NCBI GenBank assembly: GCA_033002965.1
Contig: JAURVB010014006.1
Span: forward strand, 1-64,000
Source of the DNA: Piper betle
Taxonomy: Eukaryota > Streptophyta > Magnoliopsida > Piperales > Piperaceae
Direction of reading: 5' to 3'
DNA: 64,000 nucleotides
In this document: one piece after another, positions 43,449 through 55,618 of the stretch
Position numbering within the stretch: the first letter of the stretch is position 1
Layout: every line of letters starts with the position of its first letter
Notes under the pieces: generated by a model
Database searches by the model: none
Told to the model about the DNA's origin: nothing
Seen by the model: the letters and a program-made list of their open reading frames with translations, nothing else
Position numbers and translations under genes: made by a program

Positions 43449-45524
43449 ATGGCTCGCCGTCTTGCTTCCCGATTCCTTCCCTTCTCCCACGCTCTTCGAC
43501 TCAGGTTTCTCTTTTATGTCTAACTTTTTTATTCCTAATATTTGCTATCTTTTCTATAATCATCTCCTTTTTGTTAGCATCTTACTCAGCTACATCCTCT
43601 CTTATTGTTCAGTGAAATGGCAGGAGTAATAGAGGTATAGCCACATTTCTTGTTTGTGATGTTTTTTTTCAAAAATGTTCAGCTTGTGGACTGTTTATTG
43701 GATAGTAATGGTTAAATTTGGTTTTTGGATGGAAAGGTTGATGGCGCCCCTCGCTGTGGCAGAAGCTATTGTTGTACATTGGTCGTTCCTCGTGATGCTG
43801 ATTATCTCCAACATGAATTTACTTCTTCCAGGGAAATGGTTCCCACTTCATCCAAGGTTTGGGAAGCTCAGCTAGCTTAATAGGCGGGTAGTGTTTTTTC
43901 GGCAACTGTTGTTCTTTTTTCATTTCCTATGTGTTTATGCAGGTTGGACGCGATGATCTGGCTGTGAGTAGGCGTAATTGGAAGAGCGATTATGAGATTG
44001 GGAAGAATGTTCCGAGGAAGGATAAAATCCATTTTCTCATCAATCTGGTGATAGATTGATGTTTGCTATTGGTTTTAATCTCTTTGAATATTCTTTATTC
44101 TTCATTTGAAATGAAGTGATATGTTTGTGGCATATTCTTTTTGGTAGATGTTGGATCTCAAAGATTCAAGGGAAGCTGTTTATGGCGCACTTGATGCCTG
44201 GGTTGCATGGGAGCAGACTTTCCCTTTGGTTTCACTGAAGAAGGCTCTATTATCCCTTGAGAAGGATCAACAATGGCATAGAGTCATTCAGGTATAGTTT
44301 GCCCGAGTACATTCTTGAGATTTCTTTCAATTAGTCTATTCTTTGGTATCTGATAGTATGATGGTTTCCCTGATTGCTTGTCCCGTGGGGAATACCTCGT
44401 GTTTAATTTGATTATAACACTTCACGTGCATGATTATAAACGAATAGGCTGGTGTTTTTTTGTTCTTGTGAATGCATGAGCCATCAATATTTGAGTATCT
44501 CAGATTATCTTTCATTTACCCTTAAAGCGAAAAGAGAAGTAAATAATTTACCCGTTTGTACAGTGATTATTAAAAAACAATGATGTTTTTTATTTAATGA
44601 CAAATTTGATTAATATTATTCATGTTCAGTTACAGAGCTGTTGATAGAGAAATATAGTTTGCCTCTACATGGGAAGGAAGGCACTGTTTTGTACACTCTC
44701 TAGCATTTATCTATTCTTTCACATTTGGTGACTTAAAGTCCACGAGAATTTTCCCTCATGTATATTCTGTATGCTGCTGTTTATCAGATAATAAAGTGGA
44801 TGCTAAGCAAGGGGCAAGGAACTACTATGGGGACATATGAACAATTAATTCGTGCTCTAGAAAAAGATGACAGGGCAGAAGAAGCACACAGATTTTGGGA
44901 GAAGAGAATTGGTCATGATTTTCATTCTGCCCCATGGCAGTTGTGCAGCCTTATGATATCTATTTACTATCGAAACAATATGCTGGAGAGGCTTGTAAAG
45001 GTGCATGTTGATTGCTTCTATAGATATTAATATCATTTGACAGTTCTTATTTACTTTTTATACAACATATATTGAAGATGGAAAGTTGCTTTGTTTCTCT
45101 TCCAACAAAAAGGGATATGCCTAACGATCATTCATCTTTTGATTTGGCCCTTTCTTTTTAACTTTTATTTCGCTGTAATTTTTCATAGATCACCATACAT
45201 TAAAAATTTGATTGGTCTTAATCTTGAGCAATGTAATAATGTTGCCTAAATATTTTTTATTTTCATTATTCTTTGATGCTGTAGCTCTTCAAGTGTCTTG
45301 AAGATTTTAACCGAAAACCTCCAGACAAGACCATTGTCCAGAAAGTGGCTGATGCTTATGAGCTTTTAGGATTATTGAATGAGAAAAATAGAATACTTGA
45401 AAAGTTCAAGGATTTGTTTCATGAATTGGAGAGGAAGACCAAGAAATCAAAGCAAGGAGCCAACAAAAAGAAAAAGAAGGAAGCAGAAGACAAGGAAGCT
45501 GGTATGGTCGTAGGAAGGGACTAG
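43449..45524 (+). CDS. Small organellar PPR protein (At4g21190/EMB1417-like)
   Basis: A short pentatricopeptide-repeat protein; PPRs bind organellar RNA. Seven exons with consistent phases: 43449-43504, 43613-43634 (only 22 nt), 43737-43856, 43943-44047, 44148-44291, 44788-45000 and 45285-45524, giving 299 aa. The N-terminus MARRLASRFLPFSHAL is Arg/Ser-rich like an organelle transit peptide. Family signatures: NVPRKDKIHFLIN, SREAVYGALDAWVAWEQTFP, QWHRVIQIIKWMLSKGQG, MGTYEQLIRALEKDDRAEEA, PPDKTIVQKVADAYELLG, then a lysine-rich tail. A different last exon is possible: donor at 45502 and acceptor before 45715 would give a tail ending SSVSESEA. The gene is open throughout. The resemblance to At4g21190 is from memory. 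Confidence 0.85.
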
Positions 45525-45529
45525 TGTAT

Positions 45530-47850
45530 TGCATGTGAAATTTAAGTACTGTGTTCTTATGGTTATCTAGTTGAAATTATGCGTTACCTTCCCGTAGTTA
45601 ATTTTGCGGCCTGGCATTTTTCTGCATCTTACATGCCTATCTGCTTGTGTATGTATTTGGCCTGTCGTTGGAAGTGTTTCTAAGAGCTTGATATTTGTCT
45701 TAGATACCTTGGCAGGAAAAGGAAGACAACACGCCACCTGGGAGTCTTCAGTTTCAGAATCAGAGGCATAAAAAAGGCACTTATCTAAATTCAAGTCGAT
45801 GGGAATGAAAGCCTCAATTTGTTATATTTGACTTTTGGTGGTTCTTTGTAATGACACTTATTATTTGAAGTTGTTTGATCCTTTTCTTGCTTGGACAGAT
45901 CTCCCATGCTGCAACTTTATATGCAAAATCAGAAGGTTTATTACACCACATTCTTGATGACATCCTTTTAGTATGACCTACCACCCCTTCCTCGGTCCGG
46001 CATGAGAGGAGAGGTACACAATGGTTGAGAGCAGAGACAAATATGCTCTTTGAGATGGTATTTGAGTTGCATTTATTTTCCCTCTCCTACACTTCCTGAT
46101 CAACGGCTGTTCAATTTTCACGAAAGTTCTGTTTGGAGCCGTCATTGTCTGAAACATTACTGGTGTCAAATTCAACCACAACCTGCAAATTCATGAAGAT
46201 TACAATGTCGTAATTTGCAGCCTGTTGATCTAGAAATTTGTCTATTTATCAAGGGATCTGGATTAGCTTGATACAGTTGGTTTTTTTTCCCACAAGAAAC
46301 AGTTGGTTGATTGTTTATTGGCCATAGTTGTTTCTAATTCATATATAGCATGGAAAGTTGCAAGTGTTGCTGAAATCCTGTACTTTCGTAGACGATGATG
46401 AAATGGTCGTTTGTTTAGAACTAGACGATTTTCTGTTTGTGATTCATTTTATTTACTTGACTTTCATGTCATTCTCCTCAACTCAGGAAAAGATTTAGAT
46501 AGTGATGTTGGAAAGAAATACTGCTAAACTTGATGATAACCTGTTTTTTTTTTTTAAAGCAAGCCTTGAAATATATTACATTAAGGAAGGAAATCTACAA
46601 AAAAGATACTCAGTAGAGAATCTTATTTGGAGCTGTCTGACCTTATTAGCTAATTTATCTACTGCACCATTTTATACAAATACCATGAAGTTTACAACTT
46701 ACAACTAACCTTGAGTCTATCTAGCACATAAAAAAGAGGCATTCTCCTTGTAGCCCCTTGATAATCATCTAGCAGTTAGTATAGACGTTAATAGGACACC
46801 ATTTATTAATCGCATTGATGATCCCTTCCAACTCTAACGCTTCAGGTAAATCTCTCTTCATGGCTGCAAAATCAGCGTACAAAATAGAGTCATATGAATT
46901 ATAAAAAATACATGCCATGCTGAAGAATCGTCTTCTTGCCGAAAACTGTCATCCACACAACGAAACAGTTTTGGAGACAAACTTTTCACTTTCTTTTGAT
47001 AAATGCCGACGGAAGTAACTATTAAGGTTGCCAATAATACCTCAATTAAACGGGTGCAGGGGTTTCATCACCTTGCACCATTGTAGTTTATATCATAAAG
47101 ATCAACCTCAATCACGGTGTTATCATTATTTCAGGGTGTTCTTCTACCTTGTTTAACATGTTCGTTCTCAATACTTTCTCCCTCCCATAACTTTACTGTT
47201 AAACTTGAAGTATTCTACCTTATATGTTTAAAGTTTTATCCAAAACTTTATGAATATAATGCCCCCTTCAACAAAATGCTCATGGTGAATAGTTTCGCCT
47301 TTTTTTCCAAGCAGAATACTCTTATCCTTGGTTGTGCCTTCACCTGGTCACAACTCTTAGATACCTGAGCCAACACGAAGATCCAAACCAAGTCAACCTT
47401 TGTCTATCTATGCTCACCTTGAACCCATATCTAGCTTGAACCCAAACCAATACTGAGACCTGAACTTTTTTTCTTTTTCTATCCGCAACCCATATTTCTT
47501 TTACTATCCGCAACCCATGGAATGTTGGAGGTATAGATTTTAAATTAAGACTATTTTAATAATTATAAATAATTAGTTTTTTTTAATGCCATTTTTTTTA
47601 TCCAAATTTGAGACCGACAATTTAGAAATATTAACACGGTTATCAAGATTTGAAGTTAGAGTGAAAATAAAAACGTGTTAATATTGACCGCTTTTAATTC
47701 AAAACATGAACTTATATCAATTAACGATATTTTTTAAAGATAAAATTAATGATTTTAGTAATTTATGAGTAAATAACTAATTCAAATTATTAATACTTTG
47801 TGCGCAGATTCAGGCAAAAATATAAGGACGGTAATTTCAACGTAATTTAT
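45530..47850. other. Intergenic between the two PPR genes
   Basis: 45845-46190 is the downstream flank of the small PPR gene and recurs in its partial copy at 51870-52190. The rest is AT-rich, with no recognised gene or element. Confidence 0.45.
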
Positions 47851-48367
47851 GTTTATTTTGTTTGTTTATTTTTTTTTATAGCGTAAATATTGAGTGGGTC
47901 CATCTGCCCCAACAATTTTGGGTCGGGTACGGGCACGGGAACTATCCACCTGGATTTACCCGATAACCTTCCCCTCGCCGCCGGCGGGAACGCCGTCGCC
48001 TCTCTTCGCCGGCGGCGGCGTCCTCCTCCCCCTCCTTCTTCTTCTCCCTTCCCCATCGCGCCTGCCCGCCTCCTCCCTTCCACCGCCTACTAGTTTCTGT
48101 TGTATGAAGAGATGAACCCAGATTTGGTGGTATGTCTTGTGGTATTCGTCATTTTGATTTTGATTTTTTTCTCGGCGAGTTCGGGATCGTGTCATCAGTT
48201 TGATCGCCATTTGTTATGTGCTTGAATCGAAAATTTTCAAGGGGTTGGATTAGTGGAAAGTGGGCAAATCAAATGGTGTGATGGAGAGCAGTGTTTATAG
48301 ATGCGCAAGGTCAAATTTTGGATACAGTGCATAGATCTACTTGGTTCTTTGCAAATGGCAATGCTGT

Positions 48368-48516
48368 GAGCATTGGAGGGCTTAAAAGATCGAATTTTGG
48401 TTGTTGCTGTTGTTGTTTGAGCATTGGAGGTCTCAAAAGATCGAACTTTGTGGTTGTTTTTGTTGTTCGAGCATTGGAGGTTCCAAAAGTTTGATACGTT
48501 TTCTTCAGCTGTTGTT
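48368..48516 (+). repeat. About 51-bp tandem repeat, three copies, in a PPR 5' leader
   Basis: gagcattggagg begins at 48368, 48419 and 48469, each followed by aaaagatcgaa-like and ttgttgttt-like parts. The last copy ends a few bases before the PPR start codon at 48524. It keeps one frame open, which extends the apparent ORF upstream to a non-ATG codon at 48401. Confidence 0.85.
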
Positions 48517-48523
48517 TGGATCC

Positions 48524-50677
48524 ATGAAGTTGTTTCCAAGCAAGGCCGCCATTGCTTTCCTCCTCCCTTCCTCCTCCATTGCATGCCGACGTCTCAGCGG
48601 CCTCCCACGCTTCCATTCCCAGCACTTTGAAGTGGACGAGCCATGGCCGTATGCCGTACGGAATTTTGAGGGCAGGTCCGATCTCTTGAGCTCGACAAGC
48701 ACGAAGCTATTGAGAGATCCAATATCCAGATTGTGCTATCAGGTTCTACAGTGTTACGAAGAAGGCGACCGGAGGCTACAATCTCTTGAGATCGATCCTG
48801 TTTTGAGCAGAGAGCAAGTGGTCACAGTGGCAGCTGCGCTAGTGCAGGAGGCTGGGTCCATGGTGGCCTTGAGCTTTTTGAACTGGGCAGTTGCGCAGGT
48901 TGAGTTTCGCTACTTCATGCGGCTGTATATTACCACTGCTGGTGCTTTGATTGATTTCGGCAACTTGGAGAGGGCGAATGAAGTGATGCGGCTCATGGTG
49001 AAGCATTTTTCCGAGGCCGGGAAGATCAAAGAGGCCGTTGATATGGTCATTGAGATGGGGAACCGGGGACTGCTTCCTGATGTTCATAACCTGAATTGTA
49101 TCCTTCGAATCACGGCGGATATGGGGTTGTTTGAGTTGGCAAACTATGCGTTTGTGGAAATGTCCGGTCGAGGAGTTTCTCCTGACATTTGTAGTTTCAA
49201 GACTTTGATCATCCTCAATTGTAAATCTGGTTGCATGGAGAGAGTAGAGAAGTTGTTGGCAGATATGGAGAGTAAGGGATTTCATGTTGATAACAGCATG
49301 TGCACAGTTCTTTCTCGTGCCTTTTGTAAGACAGGTCAGGTTGGAAGAGTGTTTAAGCTTTTCGAGAAGATGCTGAACTCTGGTTTATGTCCGAATGTGA
49401 TTAATTACTGTACGCTGATTGATGGGCTCTGCAAAAGGGGAAGCATTAAGCAGGCATTTGAAGCTTTGGAGGAGATGGTCCGTAGGGGTTTGAACCCAAA
49501 TGCATATATCCATACAACTATAATTGACGGTCTCTGCAAGAAAGGCTGGGTAGAAAAGGCTTTTAGGCTGTTTCTGAAGCTTGTGCGAAGTGAAAATTAC
49601 AAGCCCAATGTTTGCACTTACACTGCCATGATTGGGGGATATTGCAAAGAGAACAAGCTCAATCGAGCTGAGATGCTGTTCTGTAGAATGCTAGAGCAAG
49701 GGCTGGTTCCTAACACAAATACTTTCACTGTCCTTATTGATGGGCACTGTAAACAGGGAAACTTTGATCGGGCTTATGAATTGGTAGAAATGATGACTGG
49801 GGAAGGCTTCACTCCTAATATATTTACTTACAATTCTATCATAGATGCTCTCTTTAAGAAGGCCAGAGCTGAAGAAGCCTACACATTGCTCCAAAGAGGC
49901 TTTGAACATGGATTGGATGTTGATCTGGCCACATATTGCATTCTTATGAATGAGCACTGTCGACTGGATCGCATTGGTGAAGCTCTAGGTTTATTCAATA
50001 GAATGCTCAAACTTGGTATTCAACCTGATATGCGTACATTTAATAGTCTAATTACTGCATTTTGCAAACAAGGAAATTTGGGCGTAGCTGAAAAGTTTTT
50101 AGATGAAGCTATCAAACTCGAGTTGACTCCAACCAAGCACACTTACACTTCCATCATAAATGGCTATTGTCAAAATGAAGATGTAAATGAAGCTCTGAAG
50201 ATCTTTCAGATGATGAGTCAGCGAGGCTGCATTCCAGATGCTGTTGCCTATGGTGCTTTAATAAGTGGGCTTTGTAAAGGTTCTAAGCTGTCGGATGCAC
50301 TTGTATTGTTCAACTCAATGTTGGATAAAGGCCTTTCTCCATGTGAAGTTTCTTCCGTCACTGTTGTTTATGAGTGCTGCATAGAAGAAAGCTCAGATGT
50401 CGCCATGGCTGTTCTAGACAGATTGGGAAAGAAGTCATGGATTCGAATTTCCAACATTGTAATTAGGAAACTCTGTAGTGATGGTAAGGTTGAGTCTGCA
50501 TCTACCTTTTTCCACAAACTGCTTGATATAGATCCAGATCCGAATTATATAACATATTCGGGATTCATGACTGCCTGCTACAGCAGTGGCAAGTATCATC
50601 TCGCTTCTTGTTTATCTGAAAGGTTATCAAAAGATGACATGGATCTTGAAGATCAGATGCATGAAACGGTGACGTAA
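48524..50677 (+). CDS. P-class pentatricopeptide repeat protein, intronless
   Basis: A 717-aa RNA-binding protein of the P-type PPR family, most likely in mitochondria or plastids. The start chosen is the first ATG (MKLFPSKAAIAFLLPSSSIA), which gives a Ser/Arg-containing targeting-like N-terminus. A non-repeat region (RLCYQVLQCYEEGDRRLQSL) is followed from about residue 140 by tandem 35-residue repeats of the form YxxLIDGLCKxGxxxxA, for example VINYCTLIDGLCKRGSIKQA, VCTYTAMIGGYCKENKLNRA and KHTYTSIINGYCQNEDVNEA, about a dozen or more in all. No E or DYW domain is present; the tail is acidic (DDMDLEDQMHETVT). Lack of introns is usual in this family. It resembles the At4g19890 group, by memory only. 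Intact. Confidence 0.93.
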   Translation: MKLFPSKAAIAFLLPSSSIACRRLSGLPRFHSQHFEVDEPWPYAVRNFEGRSDLLSSTSTKLLRDPISRLCYQVLQCYEEGDRRLQSLEIDPVLSREQVVTVAAALVQEAGSMVALSFLNWAVAQVEFRYFMRLYITTAGALIDFGNLERANEVMRLMVKHFSEAGKIKEAVDMVIEMGNRGLLPDVHNLNCILRITADMGLFELANYAFVEMSGRGVSPDICSFKTLIILNCKSGCMERVEKLLADMESKGFHVDNSMCTVLSRAFCKTGQVGRVFKLFEKMLNSGLCPNVINYCTLIDGLCKRGSIKQAFEALEEMVRRGLNPNAYIHTTIIDGLCKKGWVEKAFRLFLKLVRSENYKPNVCTYTAMIGGYCKENKLNRAEMLFCRMLEQGLVPNTNTFTVLIDGHCKQGNFDRAYELVEMMTGEGFTPNIFTYNSIIDALFKKARAEEAYTLLQRGFEHGLDVDLATYCILMNEHCRLDRIGEALGLFNRMLKLGIQPDMRTFNSLITAFCKQGNLGVAEKFLDEAIKLELTPTKHTYTSIINGYCQNEDVNEALKIFQMMSQRGCIPDAVAYGALISGLCKGSKLSDALVLFNSMLDKGLSPCEVSSVTVVYECCIEESSDVAMAVLDRLGKKSWIRISNIVIRKLCSDGKVESASTFFHKLLDIDPDPNYITYSGFMTACYSSGKYHLASCLSERLSKDDMDLEDQMHETVT

Positions 50678-50970
50678 AAGTAAGGCAAAATGATATATTC
50701 TTTCTTTTCGTTGATTCCTGAAGAGAGCTAACAAAGGTAAACAAGCTGATCTCATCTGCTTGCGTAAGATGGATTTTTTCGTTGATACTACATGAGTGGA
50801 AATAATGGAAAGGGGCACATATTTATGGAACATGTCATTAGTGATCTATCCATGTTATGCCAGTTTTGCTGTCTTGTACACTGTGGAGAAGGCAAAGACT
50901 TTGTATAGAGGAGTTAGATCAGTTGGAGCAAAAGAATTTTTTGGTGGCAGCATATGATCAGAGGCACGGG

Positions 50971-51021
50971 GCACCAGGAGCTTTTGGTGGTTTTAGGCAC
51001 CAGGAGCTTTTGGTGGTTTTA
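50971..51021. repeat. About 26-bp tandem duplication downstream of the PPR gene
   Basis: gcaccaggagcttttggtgg occurs twice in succession, with units of 26 and 25 bases. Confidence 0.85.
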
Positions 51022-51404
51022 TCAGCTTTGATGAACTGTGAGCCATTTAGTGGTCAAATTGGACCTAAAAGGAAGGGGCTGAAATATGCAAGTATGCAAT
51101 TATAAATTATGCAAAACTAACCTTGTGTTCAGAATTATGGATACTAGAACAGAAAAAATGTCGAAGATTATTTTCTTAGCAAGTAATATCACAATGTGAA
51201 TTTAGGAACTTTTTTGGTCAAGAATGATTGCAAATGAGAAATTCTGAGAACTTTTTTGTTTCGATTATGGATAAAATCCATTTCTTTATTAACCTTTTAA
51301 GCTTTCATATTTCACTGATGGCTTTTAAATCCCTTTCTTTATTACAAAGTAAAACTTCTTTCTCTGATACTAAGTGAAATGATTGTGGCATTTTCCTTTT
51401 CGTA

Positions 51405-52195
51405 GTTGTTGTTGGGGTTTGACCTCAAAGATTCAAGGGAGGGTGTTCATGGTGCTCTTGATGCATGAGAGGGATCAGCATTGGCATAGAGATGGTCAGG
51501 TATGGCAAGTTCAAATGCATACTTCAGTGTTTTATTTGTTAGCCTATTTCTTGGTTATTTGACAGCATGATGATCCTCCTGAATGGTTATTTGAAAAGTT
51601 CAATTTGCTTATAACTCGTCACATGCATGATTGGCATGCAGTTAAAGTAATTAAATGAATAAGCTGTTCTTTTAGTTCTGATGCAAGCAGGACCCATCAA
51701 TGGCTCGATGTCTTAATGTTTCTTATTTAAGTTCGGTGTGAAAAGAAAATTAGCAAATGACCTGTACTGTCTGTTATGGATTGTTAAAGAAATCAAAGAT
51801 GTTATAAATTTGATGGCAAATATTGGGACAGACTCCTTGCTGTTGTTTACACAAGTGGCTACTCTATATTTTGAAGCTGTTTGATCCTTCTCTTGGTTGG
51901 CAGAGCTCCCCTGCTGTGACTTTATGTTCAATATCAGATCAGAGAAGGCTTATTTTGTTGTCAAACATTCTTCGTGACATCCTTCCTCAATCCAGGCTCG
52001 GCAAGAGAGGTACACAGAGGACTGCGTGCAGTGCTAATGTACGCTTTGAGATGGTCTTGAAGTTGCTTCATTTTCCCTTTCTTCCCTTCCAAATCTACTA
52101 AAGTGGAATTTTTCTGAGAGTTCTGTTCAGAGCCTCTTATCAACAGAAAATGTTATTGATGTGATCAAAACCACAACCTGCACACACACACATAT
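51405..52195 (+). pseudogene. Partial duplicate of the small PPR gene
   Basis: 51405-51500 matches exon 5 of the small PPR gene (gacctcaaagattcaaggga, then ttggcatagag) with a stop and deletions. 51500-51860 matches the following intron (acatgcatgattgg / acgtgcatgattat, gacccatcaatgg / gagccatcaatat). 51870-52190 matches 45845-46190 beyond the gene. Exons 6 and 7, about 1.2 kb, are missing. A direct duplication about 7.3 kb away, on the same strand. Confidence 0.8.
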
Positions 52196-52199
52196 ATAT

Positions 52200-52850
52200 A
52201 TATATATGGCATATACCTAGACTTTGTCTTGTATGTTGTGGGGTCTGTTTTAGTGCTTCGATTCAGTTGGTTGATCATATGTTGTACACAGTTCGTTTGA
52301 TCACAGGACATGGTATATATGGAAGATTACAAGGGATATTCTAAAATCGTCTGTTTTCATTTTGTTTTTTTGTTTTTTGTTTTTTTTGCAGGATAGATTG
52401 GCATTATTATATGAACATGGAGTGTATAGTACCGCTTTCAAATTCTATAAAATAAATAAATAATGTTTGTTCTTAATATAGTGCTTGACGATGACTGATG
52501 AGCGTCTTAGTTAACATTTAAGAATTGTATTGAAAGAAAACGCGATAGACAACCATAGTTTTGATTCTTAATTAGTTTAACATATTAATTTCTTTCAATT
52601 AGATCATAATATATAATTAATCAAAAACATCCCCAACGATCATATATAATAAATTAACACCTTATTCCACGTCACACATCGACTGATTAATTAAATAAAT
52701 GGTTCCATTTCATCCCAATTTTCTCTCATAACATGACAAGTAGTACATGAAAATAATCCCACTCTCAATCCCCTCTAATACACAAAACATACCCATGACA
52801 TGCATGCACGTCGGCCAAACATGTTCGAGAATGCACGTACATATATCAGA
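52200..52850. other. Intergenic, no gene seen
   Basis: AT-rich spacer, including the 3' UTR region of the minus-strand SKU5-like gene near 52700-52850. Confidence 0.4.
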
Positions 52851-52853
52851 GAA

Positions 52854-54532
52854 TCAATGGTAGGGCGGCGGCTTGCGCATCCCCTTGACGGCGCCGCAAA
52901 GGAGGGCGTTGTCTGGTATGTTGTACTCGTCCCTCAATGACCTCTCCGGAGACAAGACGGAGATGTAGAGCTGCTGTCCCAGGTACTGCTTCTCCCACGA
53001 GCTCGACCGCAGGTTCCACATGCCGGCGTTGTCCAACGTTAGCAGTATCGCCGTCCACGACTTGGGGAAAACTTGGATGGTGTGCCGGCTGATGGCGTCG
53101 AGGTTGTTGTAGAACTTCCTGCTCGCCGGCGTCCACCTCCCTGGCTCCATCCCCACGGCGAAGAAGGAGTAGCCGTCCAGGTGGTACGACTGCACGCTCT
53201 TCTCCTGGTTCTCGAACACGATCTCCACGAAGTTTCGGAACGTGGCGTTGAGGACCACCGGGGCCACGGTGATGACCGGGCCGGCGGAGCCGAAGGACTT
53301 GGCCTTCAGCGGCTGGTCGGCGATGGTGTCGTACTTAAAGAGCTTGTTCCCCAGGCCGAAGTACTCGGCGATCTTGAGCGGGGTGGAGGGGTGGGCGAAG
53401 GAGGCGCCGTTGAGGGCGTACCGGAGCTTGTACCTTCGGCCTGCGGAGCCGACGGTGTTGGCGAGCTTGATAGTGCGGGTGATGTTGATCTCGCCGTAGT
53501 GGTACGAGCCCTGCGGGTTGGGCCGGGCGGCGCTGGCCGTGAGGTTCCATCGGAAGGACCGGAACTGGTTCAATGACCATGCCCACCCCACCGGCGCCGG
53601 CGGCAGCACCTTGGACGGCGGCATCTTCGACCCCTTGTAGCGTATCACGGCGACGCTGGTGAGGTCGTACTTGGTGAACCGGGTGGAGGCCACCATGTAG
53701 TAGTCGCCAGCCGGCTTGTCGGCGGCGACGAGGACGGAGTAGCACTGCCCGACGTGGACGTCCAAGGAGCTGTACACGTTCTGGACGGTGTGTGAGCCGT
53801 CCATCTCCACCAGCTTCATGTTGTGGCCTTGGATCCGAAAGTTGATGGAGTTCTTCAACCCGGCGTTGCATATCCGGTACCGGTACGTCTTCCCGGCCTT
53901 CATTGTGAAGGTGGGCTTCCGGCGGTAGACGCCGTTGGGCCTCCCGGCCTGGCCATTGATGAGGATGCCGTCGGGGCGGCCGAGGGACCGGCCGGTGTCA
54001 AGGAGGCGCTTGAGGGTGGTGTGGTCGTCCTTGTACCAGTCCCCGACCATGACGGTGTAGTCGTCCTCGGGCGCGTCGAAGGGGACGGGGATGAGGAGGC
54101 GGCTGTTGACGCGCAGGCCGCCGAAGCCGCCGGCGGCGCGGTGCATGGCGGTGGATGGGAAGTACATGTAGGAGCCGATCTGGTCCTTCACCTGGAACTT
54201 GTAGGTGAAGTTGGTGCCGGGGGGATGGGGCATTGGGTCCCCGGCAGGCCGTCCATCCAGCTGTTCTTCCTCTGTTGGATGCCGTTCCATGTGAGCAGGA
54301 AGGGCTCGTCGAGGTTGTTGTAGACGTTGAGCACGATGTTGTTGTTGGTGGTGGAATTGATGTTGGGGCCGGGGAATTCCCCGTTGATGAGGATCCCCCT
54401 CTGAGGTTTCCCCAATGGCCTTATGGTGCCGTAGGTGACATTCCACGTGAAGTACAGGTAAGGGTCCTCGGCAGCGATGGGGACCGCCAGCAGCGCCACC
54501 ATCGCCGCCACCAGGACCGTCGCGAGAGCCAT
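52854..54532 (-). CDS. SKU5-similar / pollen-type multicopper oxidase-like protein, one frameshift
   Basis: A secreted cupredoxin-fold protein of the SKS (Bp10/NTP303, ascorbate oxidase homologue) group, acting in the cell wall. It starts MALATVLVAAMVALLAVPIAA, a signal peptide, followed by EDPYLYFTWNVTYGTI, GILINGEFPGPNI, the second-domain block GRPDGILINGQAGRPNGVYR and the C-terminal QYLGQQLYISVLSPERSLRD and NIPDNALLCGAVKGM. The copper-ligand histidines of true oxidases are largely absent, usual for SKS. Single exon. The frame breaks at the G6 run at 54219-54224 (C6 on the coding strand): one more base joins PGTQCPI to PPGTNFTYKF and gives 559 aa, the family length. Very GC-rich compared with neighbours. 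A TATA-like taaata lies about 140 bases upstream of the start. Confidence 0.92.
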
Positions 54533-54539
54533 TGCTGTC

Positions 54540-55330
54540 TAGCTAGTTAATAATTAATTAACAGCTCTCGTCGTCGGTTGATCGATGAGCAGCTGAATGG
54601 AATGTCAATCTCCAAATATAATATTGGAGACGGCGAATCGGGAAGAAGGCAAGCCGCTGTCACGGCCTGGAAGGGGAGGTATTTAGCGAGAGGCCATGGG
54701 GGAGGGGGGATGCCGGGGGAGGATTGAGCGGGGGAGGTTGAAAGCTGGGCGGTGGGGAGGGAATGAGGGTGGGGGATTTATATTGGAAATGGGGTTGTTT
54801 TACTTCCACACGTTGGAAGGCAAATGCATGGATTGGGGTGGACTGGAATTTTGCTATGTTTGGGTGGGGGAAGGGGACGGCGAGGATGCCGGCCAGCGGG
54901 TGGTGGATTGATATATGGCCGTGTCTGTGTTTGTTTGCATGGGTGCCTCTGCCCAGGTAATCCCTGCTACCTAAATTGTGTATTATTAGCAGGCAACCCA
55001 CGTTTGTTTGGATGGACAGCGTTGATGGCTGTAGCTTAATTTAGTTTGTTGGGTATTCATGTTGTTGCTTGGAGTTAGACAACATCGAAACGGGGCATCA
55101 ATATAAGTTAGTAAATTACAAAGAAACGGGGCATCAATCATCAATTAATGGTGGAAAGACAACGTTAAACGAAACGGGTCAGTAATATTGGGGGTAATCA
55201 AAGAGATTTTATTAGGATGGCTTTAGAGAGTTAAACAGAGTAGTGTTCGTATGGGAATCGCCGGAAGGGGGTCTAGTAGAATCATGTAATCTTATTGGCA
55301 AATTTCGTATGCTCATACATTTTCCATTAT
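54540..55330. promoter_or_regulatory. Upstream region of the SKU5-like gene
   Basis: Plus-strand G-rich (minus-strand C-rich) DNA at 54660-54960, with a TATA-like element near 54675. Beyond 55000 no feature is visible. The ORFs here are composition artefacts. Confidence 0.35.
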
Positions 55331-55618
55331 TATTATCATAATATATTATTTTGGCATGGTTTCATGCACCAATACAAATATTCAAAGAATAAAATACATA
55401 TATGATACACCACATCACACGTTTTCCTGATGTTCATAAAAATATTGCTGAACTTTTTTGCCGGTCCTATTAGACCACAATTACGGATTTGAGGAACTAA
55501 TGCGACATTGATGCCGCAAGCAATAAAATCCGAAGGTGCATAAGATGCGGATAGAAGAGACGGCACATGATATTCAAATGGCTTACAAATCCTTAAATAC
55601 ATGCAGCAAAATATGTAC

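Noticed and set aside
48401..48523. N-terminal extension of the large PPR protein from 48401
   Set aside because: It starts at TTG and is made of the tandem repeat; the first ATG at 48524 gives a sensible targeting peptide.
52846..54550. Long plus-strand ORFs opposite the SKU5-like gene
   Set aside because: Shadows caused by very high GC in the third codon position of the true minus-strand gene.
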